The notes under the pieces were generated by a model. That model ran no database searches, had not been told where the DNA came from, and saw nothing but the letters and a program-made list of their open reading frames with translations. From Streptomyces hygroscopicus (lineage in GTDB: Bacteria > Actinomycetota > Actinomycetes > Streptomycetales > Streptomycetaceae): 64,000 bases of DNA. The position numbers and the translations under genes were made by a program. The stretch lies in the NCBI GenBank assembly GCA_002021875.1, contig CP018627.1:5704001-5768000 (forward strand), given 5' to 3'. Positions within the stretch are counted from its first letter, which is position 1; each line of letters opens with the position of its first letter. Below, piece after piece: positions 19,121 through 28,569 of the stretch.

Positions 19121-20425
19121 ATGTTGACGGCACGGAAACGGACGAAACGAACAGTGGCCGTCATCGCGGCCGCGCTCGCGGGAGCCCTGGTCATGGCGGG
19201 TTGCGGGGACAGCGGGGACGAGGCCGGGGACGGCAAGTCGCTCAGGCTGTGGCACTACGAGGCGCCCAACAGCGCCATGGGCATAGCCTGGAAGCAGGCC
19301 ATCGCGGAGTTCAAGAAGAGCCATCCGGGCGTCACGGTGAAGGTCGAGGAGAAGGGCTTCGAACAGATCCAGAAGACCGCCTCGATGGTCCTCAACTCCG
19401 GTGACGCACCCGACCTGATGGAGTACAACAAGGGCAACGCCACCACCGGGCTGCTCTCCAAACAGGGCCTGCTCACCGACCTCACCCCCGAGGTCACCAA
19501 GCGCGGCTGGGACAAGCCGCTCAGCCCCGGGGTGCGCACCACCAGCCGCTACGACGCACAGGGCGTGATGGGCTCCGGCAACTGGTACGGGATCCCCAAC
19601 TACGCCGAGTACACGATGGTCTTCTACAACAAGACCCTCTTCGAGAAGCACCACGTCAAGGTCCCGACCACCTTCGCCGAATTCACCGCCGCCCTGGCGG
19701 CGTTCAAGGACAGGGGCGTCACCCCGCTCGCCAGCGCGGGCGCCGAATACCCCGCCCACCAGTACGTCTACCAGCTCGCCCTCTCCAAGGCCGACCGCTC
19801 CTGGGTGGACGCCTACGAGCAGTACAAGGGCAAGCCGGACTTCCACGACGCCGCCTGGACCTATGGCGCCACCACCTTCGCCGACTGGGTGAAGAAGGGC
19901 TATATCGCCAAGAGTTCGAGCGGCGCCAAGGCCGAGGACGCGGGCGCGGCCTTCATCGCGGGGAAGTACCCGATGTTCTTCTCCGGGAGCTGGTGGTTCG
20001 GCCGCTTCACCTCCGAGATGAAGGACCAGTGGGGCACCTTCCCCTTCCCCGGCTCCAAGCTCACCCTCGGCTCCGGCGGCAACCTCTGGGTCGTCCCCAA
20101 GGGCGCCAAGAACAAGGAGCTCGCCTACGACTTCATCGACATCACGATGAAGAAGGGCATCCAGAACACCCTCGGCAACCACGGCGGAGTGCCCGTGGCC
20201 GCCGATCCGTCGGCGATCACCGACCCCCAGTCCAAGAGTCTGATCCAGGACTTCACCACCTACGCCGATGGGGACGGCCTGGCCTTCTACCCCGACTGGC
20301 CGGTCCCCGGCTTCTACGACACCCTCGTCTCCGAGACCCAGAAGCTGATCACCGGCAGCGCGGATCCCGACGCGTATCTGGACGCCCTGAAGAAGGCGTA
20401 CGACGCGGGCGCGCCGAAGGGATGA
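19121..20425 (+). CDS. ABC transporter extracellular sugar-binding lipoprotein
   Basis: The 434-residue protein has an N-terminal signal ending in the lipobox LVMAGC, so it is anchored to the outer membrane face by a lipid on Cys. The mature part shows the family 1 solute-binding fold (ITVW-like SLRLWHYEAPNSAMG, then DAPDLMEYNKGN and VVPKGAKNKELAYDFIDI). The start at 19121 has GGAGG upstream. Its stop overlaps the first permease gene. Co-transcription with a GH31 alpha-xylosidase suggests the ligand is an alpha-xylosyl oligosaccharide such as isoprimeverose from xyloglucan (inference). Confidence 0.92.
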   Translation: MLTARKRTKRTVAVIAAALAGALVMAGCGDSGDEAGDGKSLRLWHYEAPNSAMGIAWKQAIAEFKKSHPGVTVKVEEKGFEQIQKTASMVLNSGDAPDLMEYNKGNATTGLLSKQGLLTDLTPEVTKRGWDKPLSPGVRTTSRYDAQGVMGSGNWYGIPNYAEYTMVFYNKTLFEKHHVKVPTTFAEFTAALAAFKDRGVTPLASAGAEYPAHQYVYQLALSKADRSWVDAYEQYKGKPDFHDAAWTYGATTFADWVKKGYIAKSSSGAKAEDAGAAFIAGKYPMFFSGSWWFGRFTSEMKDQWGTFPFPGSKLTLGSGGNLWVVPKGAKNKELAYDFIDITMKKGIQNTLGNHGGVPVAADPSAITDPQSKSLIQDFTTYADGDGLAFYPDWPVPGFYDTLVSETQKLITGSADPDAYLDALKKAYDAGAPKG

Positions 20426-21342
20426 GCTCCCACAGCAAGGCACCGCTGCTACGGCGCCGCGAGTATCCGTACGCCCTGTTCCTGCTCCCCGGCGCGCTGG
20501 CCTTCCTCGCCGTCATCGTCGTCCCGTTCCTGATGAACACCGGGATCAGCCTCACCCACTGGCAGGGGGTGGGCAGCCCGAAGTGGGCCGGGCTGGACAA
20601 CTACCGCACCCTGCTGGACGACTCCGCCTTCTGGGAGTCCTTCCGGCACAGCCTCGCGATGGTGGTGGCGATGGCCGTGCTCCCCACCGCGCTCGGCCTG
20701 GTGCTGGCCGCCGCGCTCTTCGACTACGTCGCCAAGCACATCGGCACCCGCACCGCGAGCGTGCTGCGCGCCTGCTTCTATCTGCCGCAGGTGCTGCCGA
20801 TCGCGGTGGCCGGGATCGTCTGGAGCTGGATCCTCGCCCCGGAGGGCGGCGCGCTGAACGAGGCGCTGGACGCCGTCGGCCTCGGCTCGCTGCGCCATGA
20901 CTGGCTGGGCGACCCGGACTTCGCGCTCTACAGCGTGATGGCCGTGATGGTGTGGGTCCAGCTCGGCTTTCCGCTGGTGGTCTTCATGGCGGGGCTGCAG
21001 CGCGCCGACCCGTCCCTGCACGAGGCGGCCGAGCTGGACGGGGCCTCGTGGTGGCGGCGGTTCTGGCATGTGACGCTGCCGCAGATCCGCCCGGAGATCT
21101 CCGTCGTGCTCCTGTGGTGCACCATCGCGGCGCTGAAGGTCTTCGGCGCGGTGTATGTGCTCACCAAGGGCGGGCCCGGTGGGGCCACCAATGTCCCCTC
21201 GTACTTCTCCTTCCAGTCCTTCTTCGAGAAGACGCAGGTCGGCTACGGCTCCGCGGTCTCCACCGCCCTCACCGTGATCATCCTGGCGCTGGCCCTGGTG
21301 GCCTTGCGCCTGCAAACCCGGGCGGAGGACCAGCAGCGGTGA
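20422..21342 (+). CDS. Sugar ABC transporter permease (MalF type)
   Basis: The 306-residue membrane protein has six hydrophobic segments and the EAA loop EAAELDGASWWRRFWHVTLP that docks the ATPase. Its ATG overlaps the preceding stop by four bases (ATGA) and its stop overlaps the following GTG, so the operon is translationally coupled. No ATPase gene is present; such Streptomyces importers usually share a common MsiK-like ATPase encoded elsewhere (family knowledge). Confidence 0.93.
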   Translation: MSSHSKAPLLRRREYPYALFLLPGALAFLAVIVVPFLMNTGISLTHWQGVGSPKWAGLDNYRTLLDDSAFWESFRHSLAMVVAMAVLPTALGLVLAAALFDYVAKHIGTRTASVLRACFYLPQVLPIAVAGIVWSWILAPEGGALNEALDAVGLGSLRHDWLGDPDFALYSVMAVMVWVQLGFPLVVFMAGLQRADPSLHEAAELDGASWWRRFWHVTLPQIRPEISVVLLWCTIAALKVFGAVYVLTKGGPGGATNVPSYFSFQSFFEKTQVGYGSAVSTALTVIILALALVALRLQTRAEDQQR

Positions 21343-22178
21343 ATGCCCTCAAGCGACACCACGCCCCGGCCCGCTTTCCGGTGCTGGCCGCACTGAGCGT
21401 GGCGGCCGTACTCATGGTGCTGCCGTTTCTCGTGGTGGCCCTCAACGCGGTGAAATCGCCCGCGGAGTACTCGGCGAACGGCCCGCTGAGCCTGCCCGAG
21501 GGGATCCATCTGGACGGGCTGCGGGACTTCTGGCAGCGGGTCGACTTCGGCCGGAAGCTGTTCAACTCCGCGCTGATCTCGGGCTCGGTGGCGGTGCTCG
21601 CCGCGCTGCTGTCGGTGCTCAACGCGTATGCGATCGGCATCGGACGGGTCAAGGGCCGCCCCTGGGTGCTGGCCTTCTTCGTACTGGCCAACATGCTGCC
21701 GCAGGAGGCCCTGGTCTATCCCGTCTACTACCTGTCCAAGCAGGTGGGCCTGTACGACACCCGGCTGAGCGTGATCATCGTCTTCACCGTGATCCAGTCG
21801 GCCTTCGGCACCTATCTGCTCTCCTCCGTGCTCGGCGCCTTCCCCAAGGAGGTCATCGAGGCGGCCCGGATCGACGGCGCCAACAAGTGGCAGGTGCTCT
21901 GGCGGGTGGTGGTGCCGGTCAGCCGCCCCACCCTCGGGGTGCTGCTGGTCTTCTTCTTCATCTGGACCTGGAACGAGTTCCTGCTGCCCCTGGTGATGCT
22001 GATCTCCAACGACAACCAGACGGTCTCGGTGGCGCTCGGCGTCCTCCAGGGCCAGCGGCTGATGGACGCCACCATGACCAACGCGGCCGCCCTGCTCGGG
22101 GTGCTCCCCGCGTTCTGCTTCTTCCTGATCTTCCAGCGGACCCTGACCCGTGGCATCGCCATGGGCGCGGTCAAATGA
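21339..22178 (+). CDS. Sugar ABC transporter permease (MalG type)
   Basis: The 279-residue protein begins at GTG 21339, four bases inside the upstream gene. It has six transmembrane segments and the EAA motif EAARIDGANKWQVLWRVVVP. The C-terminus IAMGAVK is the standard MalG-type ending. It forms the transmembrane channel with the preceding permease. Confidence 0.93.
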   Translation: MNALKRHHAPARFPVLAALSVAAVLMVLPFLVVALNAVKSPAEYSANGPLSLPEGIHLDGLRDFWQRVDFGRKLFNSALISGSVAVLAALLSVLNAYAIGIGRVKGRPWVLAFFVLANMLPQEALVYPVYYLSKQVGLYDTRLSVIIVFTVIQSAFGTYLLSSVLGAFPKEVIEAARIDGANKWQVLWRVVVPVSRPTLGVLLVFFFIWTWNEFLLPLVMLISNDNQTVSVALGVLQGQRLMDATMTNAAALLGVLPAFCFFLIFQRTLTRGIAMGAVK

Positions 22179-22191
22179 CGAGGAGGGCCGC

Positions 22192-24462
22192 ATGAGGTTC
22201 AGCGACGGCTACTGGAGGCTGCGCGAGGGCGTCCGCGCCGCGTACCCCCAGGGGGTGCTCGATGTGGAGACCGGCCCCGGCATCCTCACCGTCCACGCCC
22301 CCACCCATCCCGTCCGCCACCGCGGCGATCTGCTCAAGGGCCCCGCCCTCACCCTGACCTGCACCTCCCCCATGCCCGATGTCATCGCCATCCGGATCAC
22401 CCACTTCGCCGGCGGGGTGGAGCGCGGCCCGTCCTTCGAGATCGCCCGCCAGGACTGCGACGCCGAGGTGAGCTGCGACGCCGAGGAGGCCCGGCTCACC
22501 TCGGGCGCGCTCTCGGTGCGCTTCGCCCGCACCGGCCCCTGGCGAATGGACCTCGAAGCCGCCGGGCGCACCCTCACCAGCAGCGGCGCCAAGGACATGG
22601 GCATCATGGAGACCCCCGACGGCCACCACCACCTGCGCGAACGGCTCGCGCTGCGGGTCGGCACCGCCGTCTACGGGCTCGGCGAGCGCTTCGGCCCGCT
22701 GGTGAAGAACGGCCAGGCCACCGACATCTGGAACGCCGACGGCGGCACCGCCACCGAACAGGCGTACAAGAACGTCCCGTTCTTCCTCACCGACGCGGGC
22801 TACGGCGTCTTCGTCGACCACCCCGGCCGGGTCTCCTTCGAGGTCGGCTCGGAGGCGGTCTCCCGGATCCAGTTCAGCGCCCGGGACCAGGAGCTCACGT
22901 ACTACGTCATCCACGGGCCCACCCCCAAGGAGATCCTGCGCCGCTACACCGCGCTCACCGGCCGCCCCGCACTGCCGCCCGCGTGGTCCTTCGGGCTGTG
23001 GCTGTCCACCTCCTTCACCACCTCCTACGACGAGGAGACGGTCACCGGCTTCGTCGACGGCATGGCGGAGCGCGGACTGCCGCTGTCCGTCTTCCACTTC
23101 GACTGCTTCTGGATGCGCGAGTACCAGTGGTGCGACTTCACCTGGGATCCCCGGGTCTTCCCCGACCCGGAGGGCATGCTGCGCCGACTGCGCGAACGGG
23201 ACCTGCGGATCTGCGTCTGGATCAACCCGTACATCGGCCAGCGCTCCCCGCTCTTCGCCGAGGGCAAGGCGGCCGGCCATCTGCTGAAGCGGCCGGACGG
23301 CTCGGTGTGGCAGTGGGACCTGTGGCAGCCGGGCATGGCGCTGGTGGACTTCACCGACCCCGACGCCCGCGCCTGGTACGCGGCCAAGCTGACCGCGCTG
23401 CTGGACATGGGCGTGGACTGCTTCAAGACCGACTTCGGCGAGCGGGTGCCGTTGGACGTGGTGTACGCGGACGGCTCCGACCCCGAGCGGATGCACAACT
23501 ACTACACCCACCTCTACAACCGCACCGTCCACGAGGCGCTGCGCGAGCGGCGCGGTGAGCGCGAGGCGGTGGTCTTCGCGCGCTCGGCCACGGCGGGCGG
23601 CCAGCGGTTCCCGGTGCACTGGGGCGGCGACTGCGAATCCACCTACGAGGCGATGGCCGAATCGCTGCGCGGCGGGCTCTCGCTGGGGCTGTCCGGCTTC
23701 GGCTTCTGGAGCCATGACATCGGCGGCTTCGAGGGCACCCCGGACCCGGCCCTGTTCAAGCGGTGGATCGCCTTCGGACTGCTGTCCTCGCACAGCAGAC
23801 TGCACGGCTCGTCCTCCTACCGGGTGCCGTGGCACTTCGACGAGGAGTCGGTCGAGGTGCTGCGCTACTTCACCCGGCTGAAGCTGCGGCTGATGCCGTA
23901 TCTGTACGAGGCGGCACGGCAGGCGCACACCGAGGGCGTCCCGGTGATGCGCGCCATGGTCCTGGAGTTCCCCGACGACCCGGGATGCGCGGGCCTGGAG
24001 CGGCAGTACATGCTCGGCGGAGATCTGCTGGTAGCCCCGGTCTTCGACGACGAGGGCGAGGTGAGCTACTACGTGCCCGACGGCGTCTGGACCCATGTGC
24101 CGAGCGGGCGGACGGTGCACGGGCCGCGCTGGGTGCGCGAGACCCACGGCTTCCTCAGCGTCCCGCTACTGGCCCGGCCCGGCGCGGTGATCCCGTTCGG
24201 GGCGGCCGACGACCGCCCCGACGCCGACTGGGCGGACGGGATCACGCTACGGGTGTACGAACCGGCCGCGGGCCGCCCGGTCACGGTGCGGGTGCCGCGC
24301 CCGGACGGCACGACGGCCGCCACCTTCACCGTCGTCCGGGACGGGGCGGAGCTGCGCGCCGAGGCCACCGGCACCTCGGCGCCCTGGCGGCTGGAGGTGG
24401 CCGGCGGCCCGTCGGCCGAGGCGGCGGCGGGGACGGCGGTGCTGACGCTGCCGATGCCGTAG
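22192..24462 (+). CDS. yicI: GH31 alpha-xylosidase (YicI type)
   Basis: The 756-residue cytoplasmic enzyme should cleave alpha-1,6-xylosyl residues from the non-reducing end of xyloglucan oligosaccharides. It matches E. coli YicI closely through the catalytic region: the nucleophile Asp in CFKTDFGERVP, the acid/base Asp in VHWGGDCESTYEAMAESL, and SGFGFWSHDIGGFEG. The N-terminal beta-sandwich (to about 260) precedes the barrel, and beta domains follow. The start ATG 22192 has GGAGG at the right distance. It is the last gene of the ABC operon, so imported oligosaccharide is hydrolysed inside the cell. Confidence 0.93.
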   Translation: MRFSDGYWRLREGVRAAYPQGVLDVETGPGILTVHAPTHPVRHRGDLLKGPALTLTCTSPMPDVIAIRITHFAGGVERGPSFEIARQDCDAEVSCDAEEARLTSGALSVRFARTGPWRMDLEAAGRTLTSSGAKDMGIMETPDGHHHLRERLALRVGTAVYGLGERFGPLVKNGQATDIWNADGGTATEQAYKNVPFFLTDAGYGVFVDHPGRVSFEVGSEAVSRIQFSARDQELTYYVIHGPTPKEILRRYTALTGRPALPPAWSFGLWLSTSFTTSYDEETVTGFVDGMAERGLPLSVFHFDCFWMREYQWCDFTWDPRVFPDPEGMLRRLRERDLRICVWINPYIGQRSPLFAEGKAAGHLLKRPDGSVWQWDLWQPGMALVDFTDPDARAWYAAKLTALLDMGVDCFKTDFGERVPLDVVYADGSDPERMHNYYTHLYNRTVHEALRERRGEREAVVFARSATAGGQRFPVHWGGDCESTYEAMAESLRGGLSLGLSGFGFWSHDIGGFEGTPDPALFKRWIAFGLLSSHSRLHGSSSYRVPWHFDEESVEVLRYFTRLKLRLMPYLYEAARQAHTEGVPVMRAMVLEFPDDPGCAGLERQYMLGGDLLVAPVFDDEGEVSYYVPDGVWTHVPSGRTVHGPRWVRETHGFLSVPLLARPGAVIPFGAADDRPDADWADGITLRVYEPAAGRPVTVRVPRPDGTTAATFTVVRDGAELRAEATGTSAPWRLEVAGGPSAEAAAGTAVLTLPMP

Positions 24463-24495
24463 CCGTAGCCGTGGCGCTAGGGCTAGCGCTAGCGC

Positions 24496-26061
24496 TCAAC
24501 AGCGCCGGGGCTTGACCCAGGCGCATTCGAGTCCGGCGTCGGCCGTGGCGCCCCGTACGGCACGGGGCCGCACCGCCTCCGCATGGCCCTCGCCGGACTT
24601 CGCGAGCGTCACCACGATCGCGTCCTCCAGGCTCTTCACCGACTCCGCGAGGTAGTTGTTGAGGACGACGCTGTAGACCAGCTCCCTGCCGTCCGCGTCG
24701 GTGACATAGCCGGAGAGCGCGGAGGCGCCGGTCAGGGAGCCGGTCTTGCCGCGTGCGTTGCCGGCCGCCGGGGTGGAGCACATCCGCGTCCGCAGCGTGC
24801 CGCCCACGAACCGGTCCGGTGCGCAGGCCACCGGCAGCGAGGCGTACCAGTCGGCGTACCAGGGCTCGTCGCGTACCGACAGCAGCAGCTCGGTGAGGCG
24901 CCCGGCCGCGATGTTGTCCATCCGGGACAGCCCCGAGCCGTCGACCTGGCGCACCGCGCCGGTGTCCACGCCCTGCTTCTTCAGCCAGTCGGCGATGGCG
25001 CCGAGCCCCGCGTCCCAGGTGCCGCGACCGGCCGTCTCATAACCGATTGCCTTGGTGAGCGCCTCGGCGTGGATGTTGTTGGACAGCTTCATGAAGGGGA
25101 TCAGCAGTTCCTTGAGCGGCATCGAGCGGTGCGCGGCGAGCGTCCGGGCGTCCGCCGGAGTGGCCCTGCCCAGGCGGGTGGGCCCGGCCACGCGGACGCC
25201 GTGCCGGTGGAGGGCGTCGGCGAAGACCGAGGCGGCGTAGCCGGTGGGCTCCCAGACGCTGACCCACTCCTTGGCGGTCGCCGCCCCGGCCGGAATCGCG
25301 CCGCTGACGGTGATGGTGTTGGAGCCGTGCCCGCGCTCGACGGTGAGGCTGCCGCTTCCGGTGGTCGCGCGGTTGTCGATCCGCACGTAGGAGTTCGGCG
25401 GCGTGACGGTGACCTTCGGCCGGTCGCCGGGGGCCGCGCCCGGGGCGACCTCGACGATGACGCTGCCCGCGTCGTAGTCGGTGTCGGGGGCCAGGGTCAG
25501 CGCGGAGATCTGCGCCGCGTAGTACGAGGACTCGTCGTCGGCCGCCCAGGAGCGGCCCACCCGCCGCGCGTCGAAGCGGGTGTCATCGGCGATCAGCCGC
25601 CCGGTGACCTTGGTGATCCCCGCGTCAGCGACGCTCTTGGCCAAGCGGTCGTAGTCCCCGGCGAGCATCGTGGGATCGCCGGTGCCGCGCAAGAACAGAT
25701 CGCCGCGCAGGACCCGGCCGTGGCGGCTGCCGTCGGTCAGGACATCGGTGCCGAAGCGGTGATCGGGGCCGAGCAGCCCCATGGCGGCGGCCGAGGTGAA
25801 CAGCTTGGTGTTGGAGGCGGGCATCAGCCGGTCGTCGGCCCGGTGCCGGTAGAGGGCGGCGCCGGAGTCCGCGTCGGCGACCACCACCCCGGCCGCGCCG
25901 CCCTTCAGCAGGGGGTCGGCGAGGATGGTGTCGAGGGCGTCGCCGATCCCGGCGCGAGAGGTGTCCGCACCGGCAGGCGAACTCCAGGTGAGGGTGAAGG
26001 CGAGTCCGATGACGAGGGGCCAGATCCAGCCGCTCACACGACGCTTCAGGGGTCTGCTCAT
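24496..26061 (-). CDS. dacB: D-alanyl-D-alanine carboxypeptidase/endopeptidase, PBP4 family (DacB-like)
   Basis: The 521-residue exported peptidase trims or cleaves peptidoglycan cross-bridges. It has a signal peptide (WIWPLVIGLAFTLTWSSPAGA). The three active-site motifs are SNTK (catalytic Ser), SNN, and KTGS in GNARGKTGSLTGASALSG, separated by the long insertion domain typical of class C PBPs. Four Cys near the C-terminus could form disulfides. It is convergent with the alpha-xylosidase gene, separated by a palindromic GGCTAGCGCTAGCGCT stretch. The divergent neighbour starts only about 80 bases away. Confidence 0.92.
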   Translation of the reverse strand: MSRPLKRRVSGWIWPLVIGLAFTLTWSSPAGADTSRAGIGDALDTILADPLLKGGAAGVVVADADSGAALYRHRADDRLMPASNTKLFTSAAAMGLLGPDHRFGTDVLTDGSRHGRVLRGDLFLRGTGDPTMLAGDYDRLAKSVADAGITKVTGRLIADDTRFDARRVGRSWAADDESSYYAAQISALTLAPDTDYDAGSVIVEVAPGAAPGDRPKVTVTPPNSYVRIDNRATTGSGSLTVERGHGSNTITVSGAIPAGAATAKEWVSVWEPTGYAASVFADALHRHGVRVAGPTRLGRATPADARTLAAHRSMPLKELLIPFMKLSNNIHAEALTKAIGYETAGRGTWDAGLGAIADWLKKQGVDTGAVRQVDGSGLSRMDNIAAGRLTELLLSVRDEPWYADWYASLPVACAPDRFVGGTLRTRMCSTPAAGNARGKTGSLTGASALSGYVTDADGRELVYSVVLNNYLAESVKSLEDAIVVTLAKSGEGHAEAVRPRAVRGATADAGLECAWVKPRRC

Positions 26062-26142
26062 GTCACGGGAGGATCCCGCACCCCGTCATTTCGCGACAGG
26101 GTGCGCGGGCGGCAACCGAAGCTCCGGATCAACGCGTCTCCT

Positions 26143-26592
26143 GTGGCGGGCGGGGGATTCGAACAGGACGAGAGGCGATTCATCGATGGGCACCCCGCGG
26201 CCGAGACGCTGTGCATCACGATCGGGCTGTTCCTCTACGCCTGCGCCGTCCGCGACGCCCGGCTGGTGCGACGGCTGCGCCGAGAAGGTGTCCGTACGGA
26301 GGGCCTGGTAGTCGCCAACATCGTGGACCGCCGAAACCAGAACCGGAACCCGACGCAGACGCCGGTCATCCGGTTCCACGACCACCAGGGCTACGAGGTG
26401 GAGTTCACGACCGCGATCCAGGGCATCGGGATGGGGCTGCCGACCGGCCGGAGAGTGGGCGTGGTGTACCTCCCGGGCAACTCGCAGAAGGCCCGGGTGC
26501 GGATGCGGCGCCAACTGGTGGGCCCGGCGGTGGGCATGACCCTGACCGGCACGCTCTTCCTCGGCTTCGGCCTGCTGATCACCTTCGCCTGA
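26143..26592 (+). CDS. Small DUF3592-like membrane protein
   Basis: The 149-residue product has a hydrophobic segment near its N-terminus (CITIGLFLYACAVRDARL), a soluble beta-rich middle (TPVIRFHDHQGYEVEFTTAI), and a C-terminal transmembrane segment (PAVGMTLTGTLFLGFGLLI). The TM-beta-TM layout and the sequence VVYLPGNSQKARV fit DUF3592. The start is uncertain: GTG 26143 and GTG 26101 are in frame, neither with a clear Shine-Dalgarno. Function is unknown. It diverges from dacB. Confidence 0.6.
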   Translation: MAGGGFEQDERRFIDGHPAAETLCITIGLFLYACAVRDARLVRRLRREGVRTEGLVVANIVDRRNQNRNPTQTPVIRFHDHQGYEVEFTTAIQGIGMGLPTGRRVGVVYLPGNSQKARVRMRRQLVGPAVGMTLTGTLFLGFGLLITFA

Positions 26593-26594
26593 AG

Positions 26595-26666
26595 GGCGGC
26601 CATCGGCGCGGCGGCCATCGGCGCGGCACGGCGCGGCGGCCATCGGCGCGGCACGGCGCGGCGGCC
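26595..26666. repeat. Short tandem GCGGCCATCGGCGCGGC repeats
   Basis: A 17-base motif recurs about four times with small insertions between the DUF3592-like gene and the TetR gene stop. Confidence 0.75.
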
Positions 26667-26756
26667 AGCCGTCAGCGACCCCGGGCGCGGCGCGGCCGCC
26701 GGGCCTGGCTGCCAACCGGGCGCCACCGCCAGCGGGCCACGCGCGGCCGCCAGGCG

Positions 26757-27422
26757 TCAGCGGGACGTGGTCAGGGCGAGGCTGCCGGGGAGGGCGGCTA
26801 CCGCCTCGCGGAGGCGGGCGGCCAGATCATGGCGGGGCATGGGCTCACCGCGTATATGGCCCGCCTCGCCGGCCTCATCTGCCTGTGCCACCCAACTCGC
26901 CAGCGCCCCGCGGAACGCGGCGATCAGCATGTCCACGGCCAGCCGCGGCCGCAGGTCGCCCGACCCCCCGAGGCCGAACCGGCGGTGCAGGATCTCCAGC
27001 GCCTCCTGGGTGGTGGCCTCGCAGAACTGCAGACCGTGCGCGCCCATCGAGGGGGTCCGCTCGGCCAGCCGCCGGCTGAGCAGCATCCGCCGGGCCCAGC
27101 CCTCGTCGTCCATCCGCTCCAGCGCGGCCAGCAGCGCGTCCCGCCCCAGCTCCACCACCGGCAGCGCGTCCGGGTCCGCGGTTTCCAGCTCCTCCAGGAA
27201 GGCCCGCCACAGGTCCTGGTCGGGGGCCATCGCGACATCTTCCTTGCTGGTGAAGGTGCGGAAGAAGGTGCGCTTGGAGACCTCCACCTCCTCGCACAGC
27301 TCATCCAGCGTCACCCCGCCGAAGCCGCGCCGGGTGAACAGCTCCAGCGCGGTGTCTATCAGCGCCTGACGGGTGCGCCGCTTCTTGCGTTCGCGCAGTG
27401 AGGAGTTGGGAGCGGCAGTCAC
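26757..27422 (-). CDS. TetR-family transcriptional regulator
   Basis: The 221-residue repressor-like protein starts at GTG 27422 (VTAAPNSSLRERKKRRTR). Its N-terminal helix-turn-helix is LFTRRGFGGVTLDELCEEVE then VSKRTFFRTF, followed by an all-helical ligand-binding domain. It diverges from the oxidoreductase gene, with TGCCAC-type repeats in the 98-bp spacer that probably form its operator. Confidence 0.88.
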   Translation of the reverse strand: MTAAPNSSLRERKKRRTRQALIDTALELFTRRGFGGVTLDELCEEVEVSKRTFFRTFTSKEDVAMAPDQDLWRAFLEELETADPDALPVVELGRDALLAALERMDDEGWARRMLLSRRLAERTPSMGAHGLQFCEATTQEALEILHRRFGLGGSGDLRPRLAVDMLIAAFRGALASWVAQADEAGEAGHIRGEPMPRHDLAARLREAVAALPGSLALTTSR

Positions 27423-27449
27423 GGCGGAAAGTGTAACCGTCAGCAGTGA

Positions 27450-27481
27450 TGCCACTTGCGCGCTTTTGCCACTCGGTGGCA
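27450..27481. promoter_or_regulatory. Candidate TetR operator, TGCCACT repeats
   Basis: TGCCAC-TCG-GTGGCA (27467-27481) is a perfect interrupted palindrome, and another TGCCACT half-site lies at 27450-27456. Both are in the divergent promoter between the TetR gene and the oxidoreductase gene. Confidence 0.55.
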
Positions 27482-27520
27482 TAACTGTGGTTGTCACCCT
27501 TCACCGAAAGGCGAACCGCC

Positions 27521-28447
27521 ATGCGCGCTTTGCTCGTTGACCACTCCGCCCCCTCCGGCCTCCGCCTCGGCGAGACCGCCGACCCCGAACCCGCCCCGCA
27601 CCAGGCACTGGTCCGGGTGACCGCCACCTCCCTCAACTACGGCGAGGTCGCCCACCGGGCCGATGCCCCCGACGGCATCGTGCCGGGCTGGGACGCCGCC
27701 GGGGTGGTCGAGCGCGCGGCCACCGACGGCTCCGGACCGGCGGCCGGAACCCCCGTCGTCACCCTGGGCGCGGACGGCGGCTGGGCGGAGCTGCGCGCGG
27801 TGGACACCGGAATGCTCGGCGTCCCGCCCGCCGGTGCCGACCCCGGCGCGATCAGCACCATCCCGGTCGCGGGCGCCAGCGCCCTGCGCGCCCTGCGCCG
27901 GATCGGCGACACCCTCGGCCGGCGCATCCTGGTCACGGGCGCCACCGGCGGCGTCGGCCGGTACGCCGTCCAGCTCGCCCGGCTCGGCGGCGCGTACGTC
28001 ATCGCCTCCACCGGGGATCCGGCGGCCCACGGCGACGGCCTGCGGGCACTGGGCGCCCACCAGGTGGTCACGGACCCGGCCGAGATCGACGAGCCGGTGC
28101 ACGGAGTGGTCGACAACGTCGGCGGACCGCAGCTGGTGGCCGCGTACGACAAGCTCGCCGCGCACGGCACCCTGGTCTCCGTCGGCCATGTCACGGGCCA
28201 GCCCGAGACCTTCCCGTTCGGCGCCCTCTACGGAAACGAAGGCCGCCACAACCGCTCGATCGTCACCTTCTACCTGCTGGACCGCCCCGACATCGGCGCG
28301 GACCTCGGCTGGCTCGCGGAGCGCGTCGCGACGGGCGACCTGGACCCCCAGATCACCTGGCGCGGCGGCTGGGACCGAGCCGAGGAGGCCGTCGCCGCCC
28401 TCCTGGACCGCCGCCTCCACGGCAAGGCGGTCCTGGACATCGGCTGA
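27521..28447 (+). CDS. MDR-superfamily NAD(P)-dependent oxidoreductase (quinone oxidoreductase-like)
   Basis: The 308-residue protein has a GroES-like N-terminal domain (residues about 25-120) lacking the usual structural-zinc cysteines, and the nucleotide-binding motif [20 protein letters not shown] (about 145-165). It is therefore probably a zinc-independent NADPH:quinone-type reductase. The start ATG 27521 has a GAAAGG-type site. It is divergent from a TetR gene that likely represses it. Confidence 0.88.
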   Translation: MRALLVDHSAPSGLRLGETADPEPAPHQALVRVTATSLNYGEVAHRADAPDGIVPGWDAAGVVERAATDGSGPAAGTPVVTLGADGGWAELRAVDTGMLGVPPAGADPGAISTIPVAGASALRALRRIGDTLGRRILVTGATGGVGRYAVQLARLGGAYVIASTGDPAAHGDGLRALGAHQVVTDPAEIDEPVHGVVDNVGGPQLVAAYDKLAAHGTLVSVGHVTGQPETFPFGALYGNEGRHNRSIVTFYLLDRPDIGADLGWLAERVATGDLDPQITWRGGWDRAEEAVAALLDRRLHGKAVLDIG

Positions 28448-28569
28448 CCCACCAGCTGAACGGCAGCCCTACGCCCGGGCGGGGCGCACCATCACCGTCA
28501 GGATCGGCGCCTCCGCCGAGGACCGCGCGGTGCCCACCACCACGTACCCCCACGTTGCCATCCACCGCG

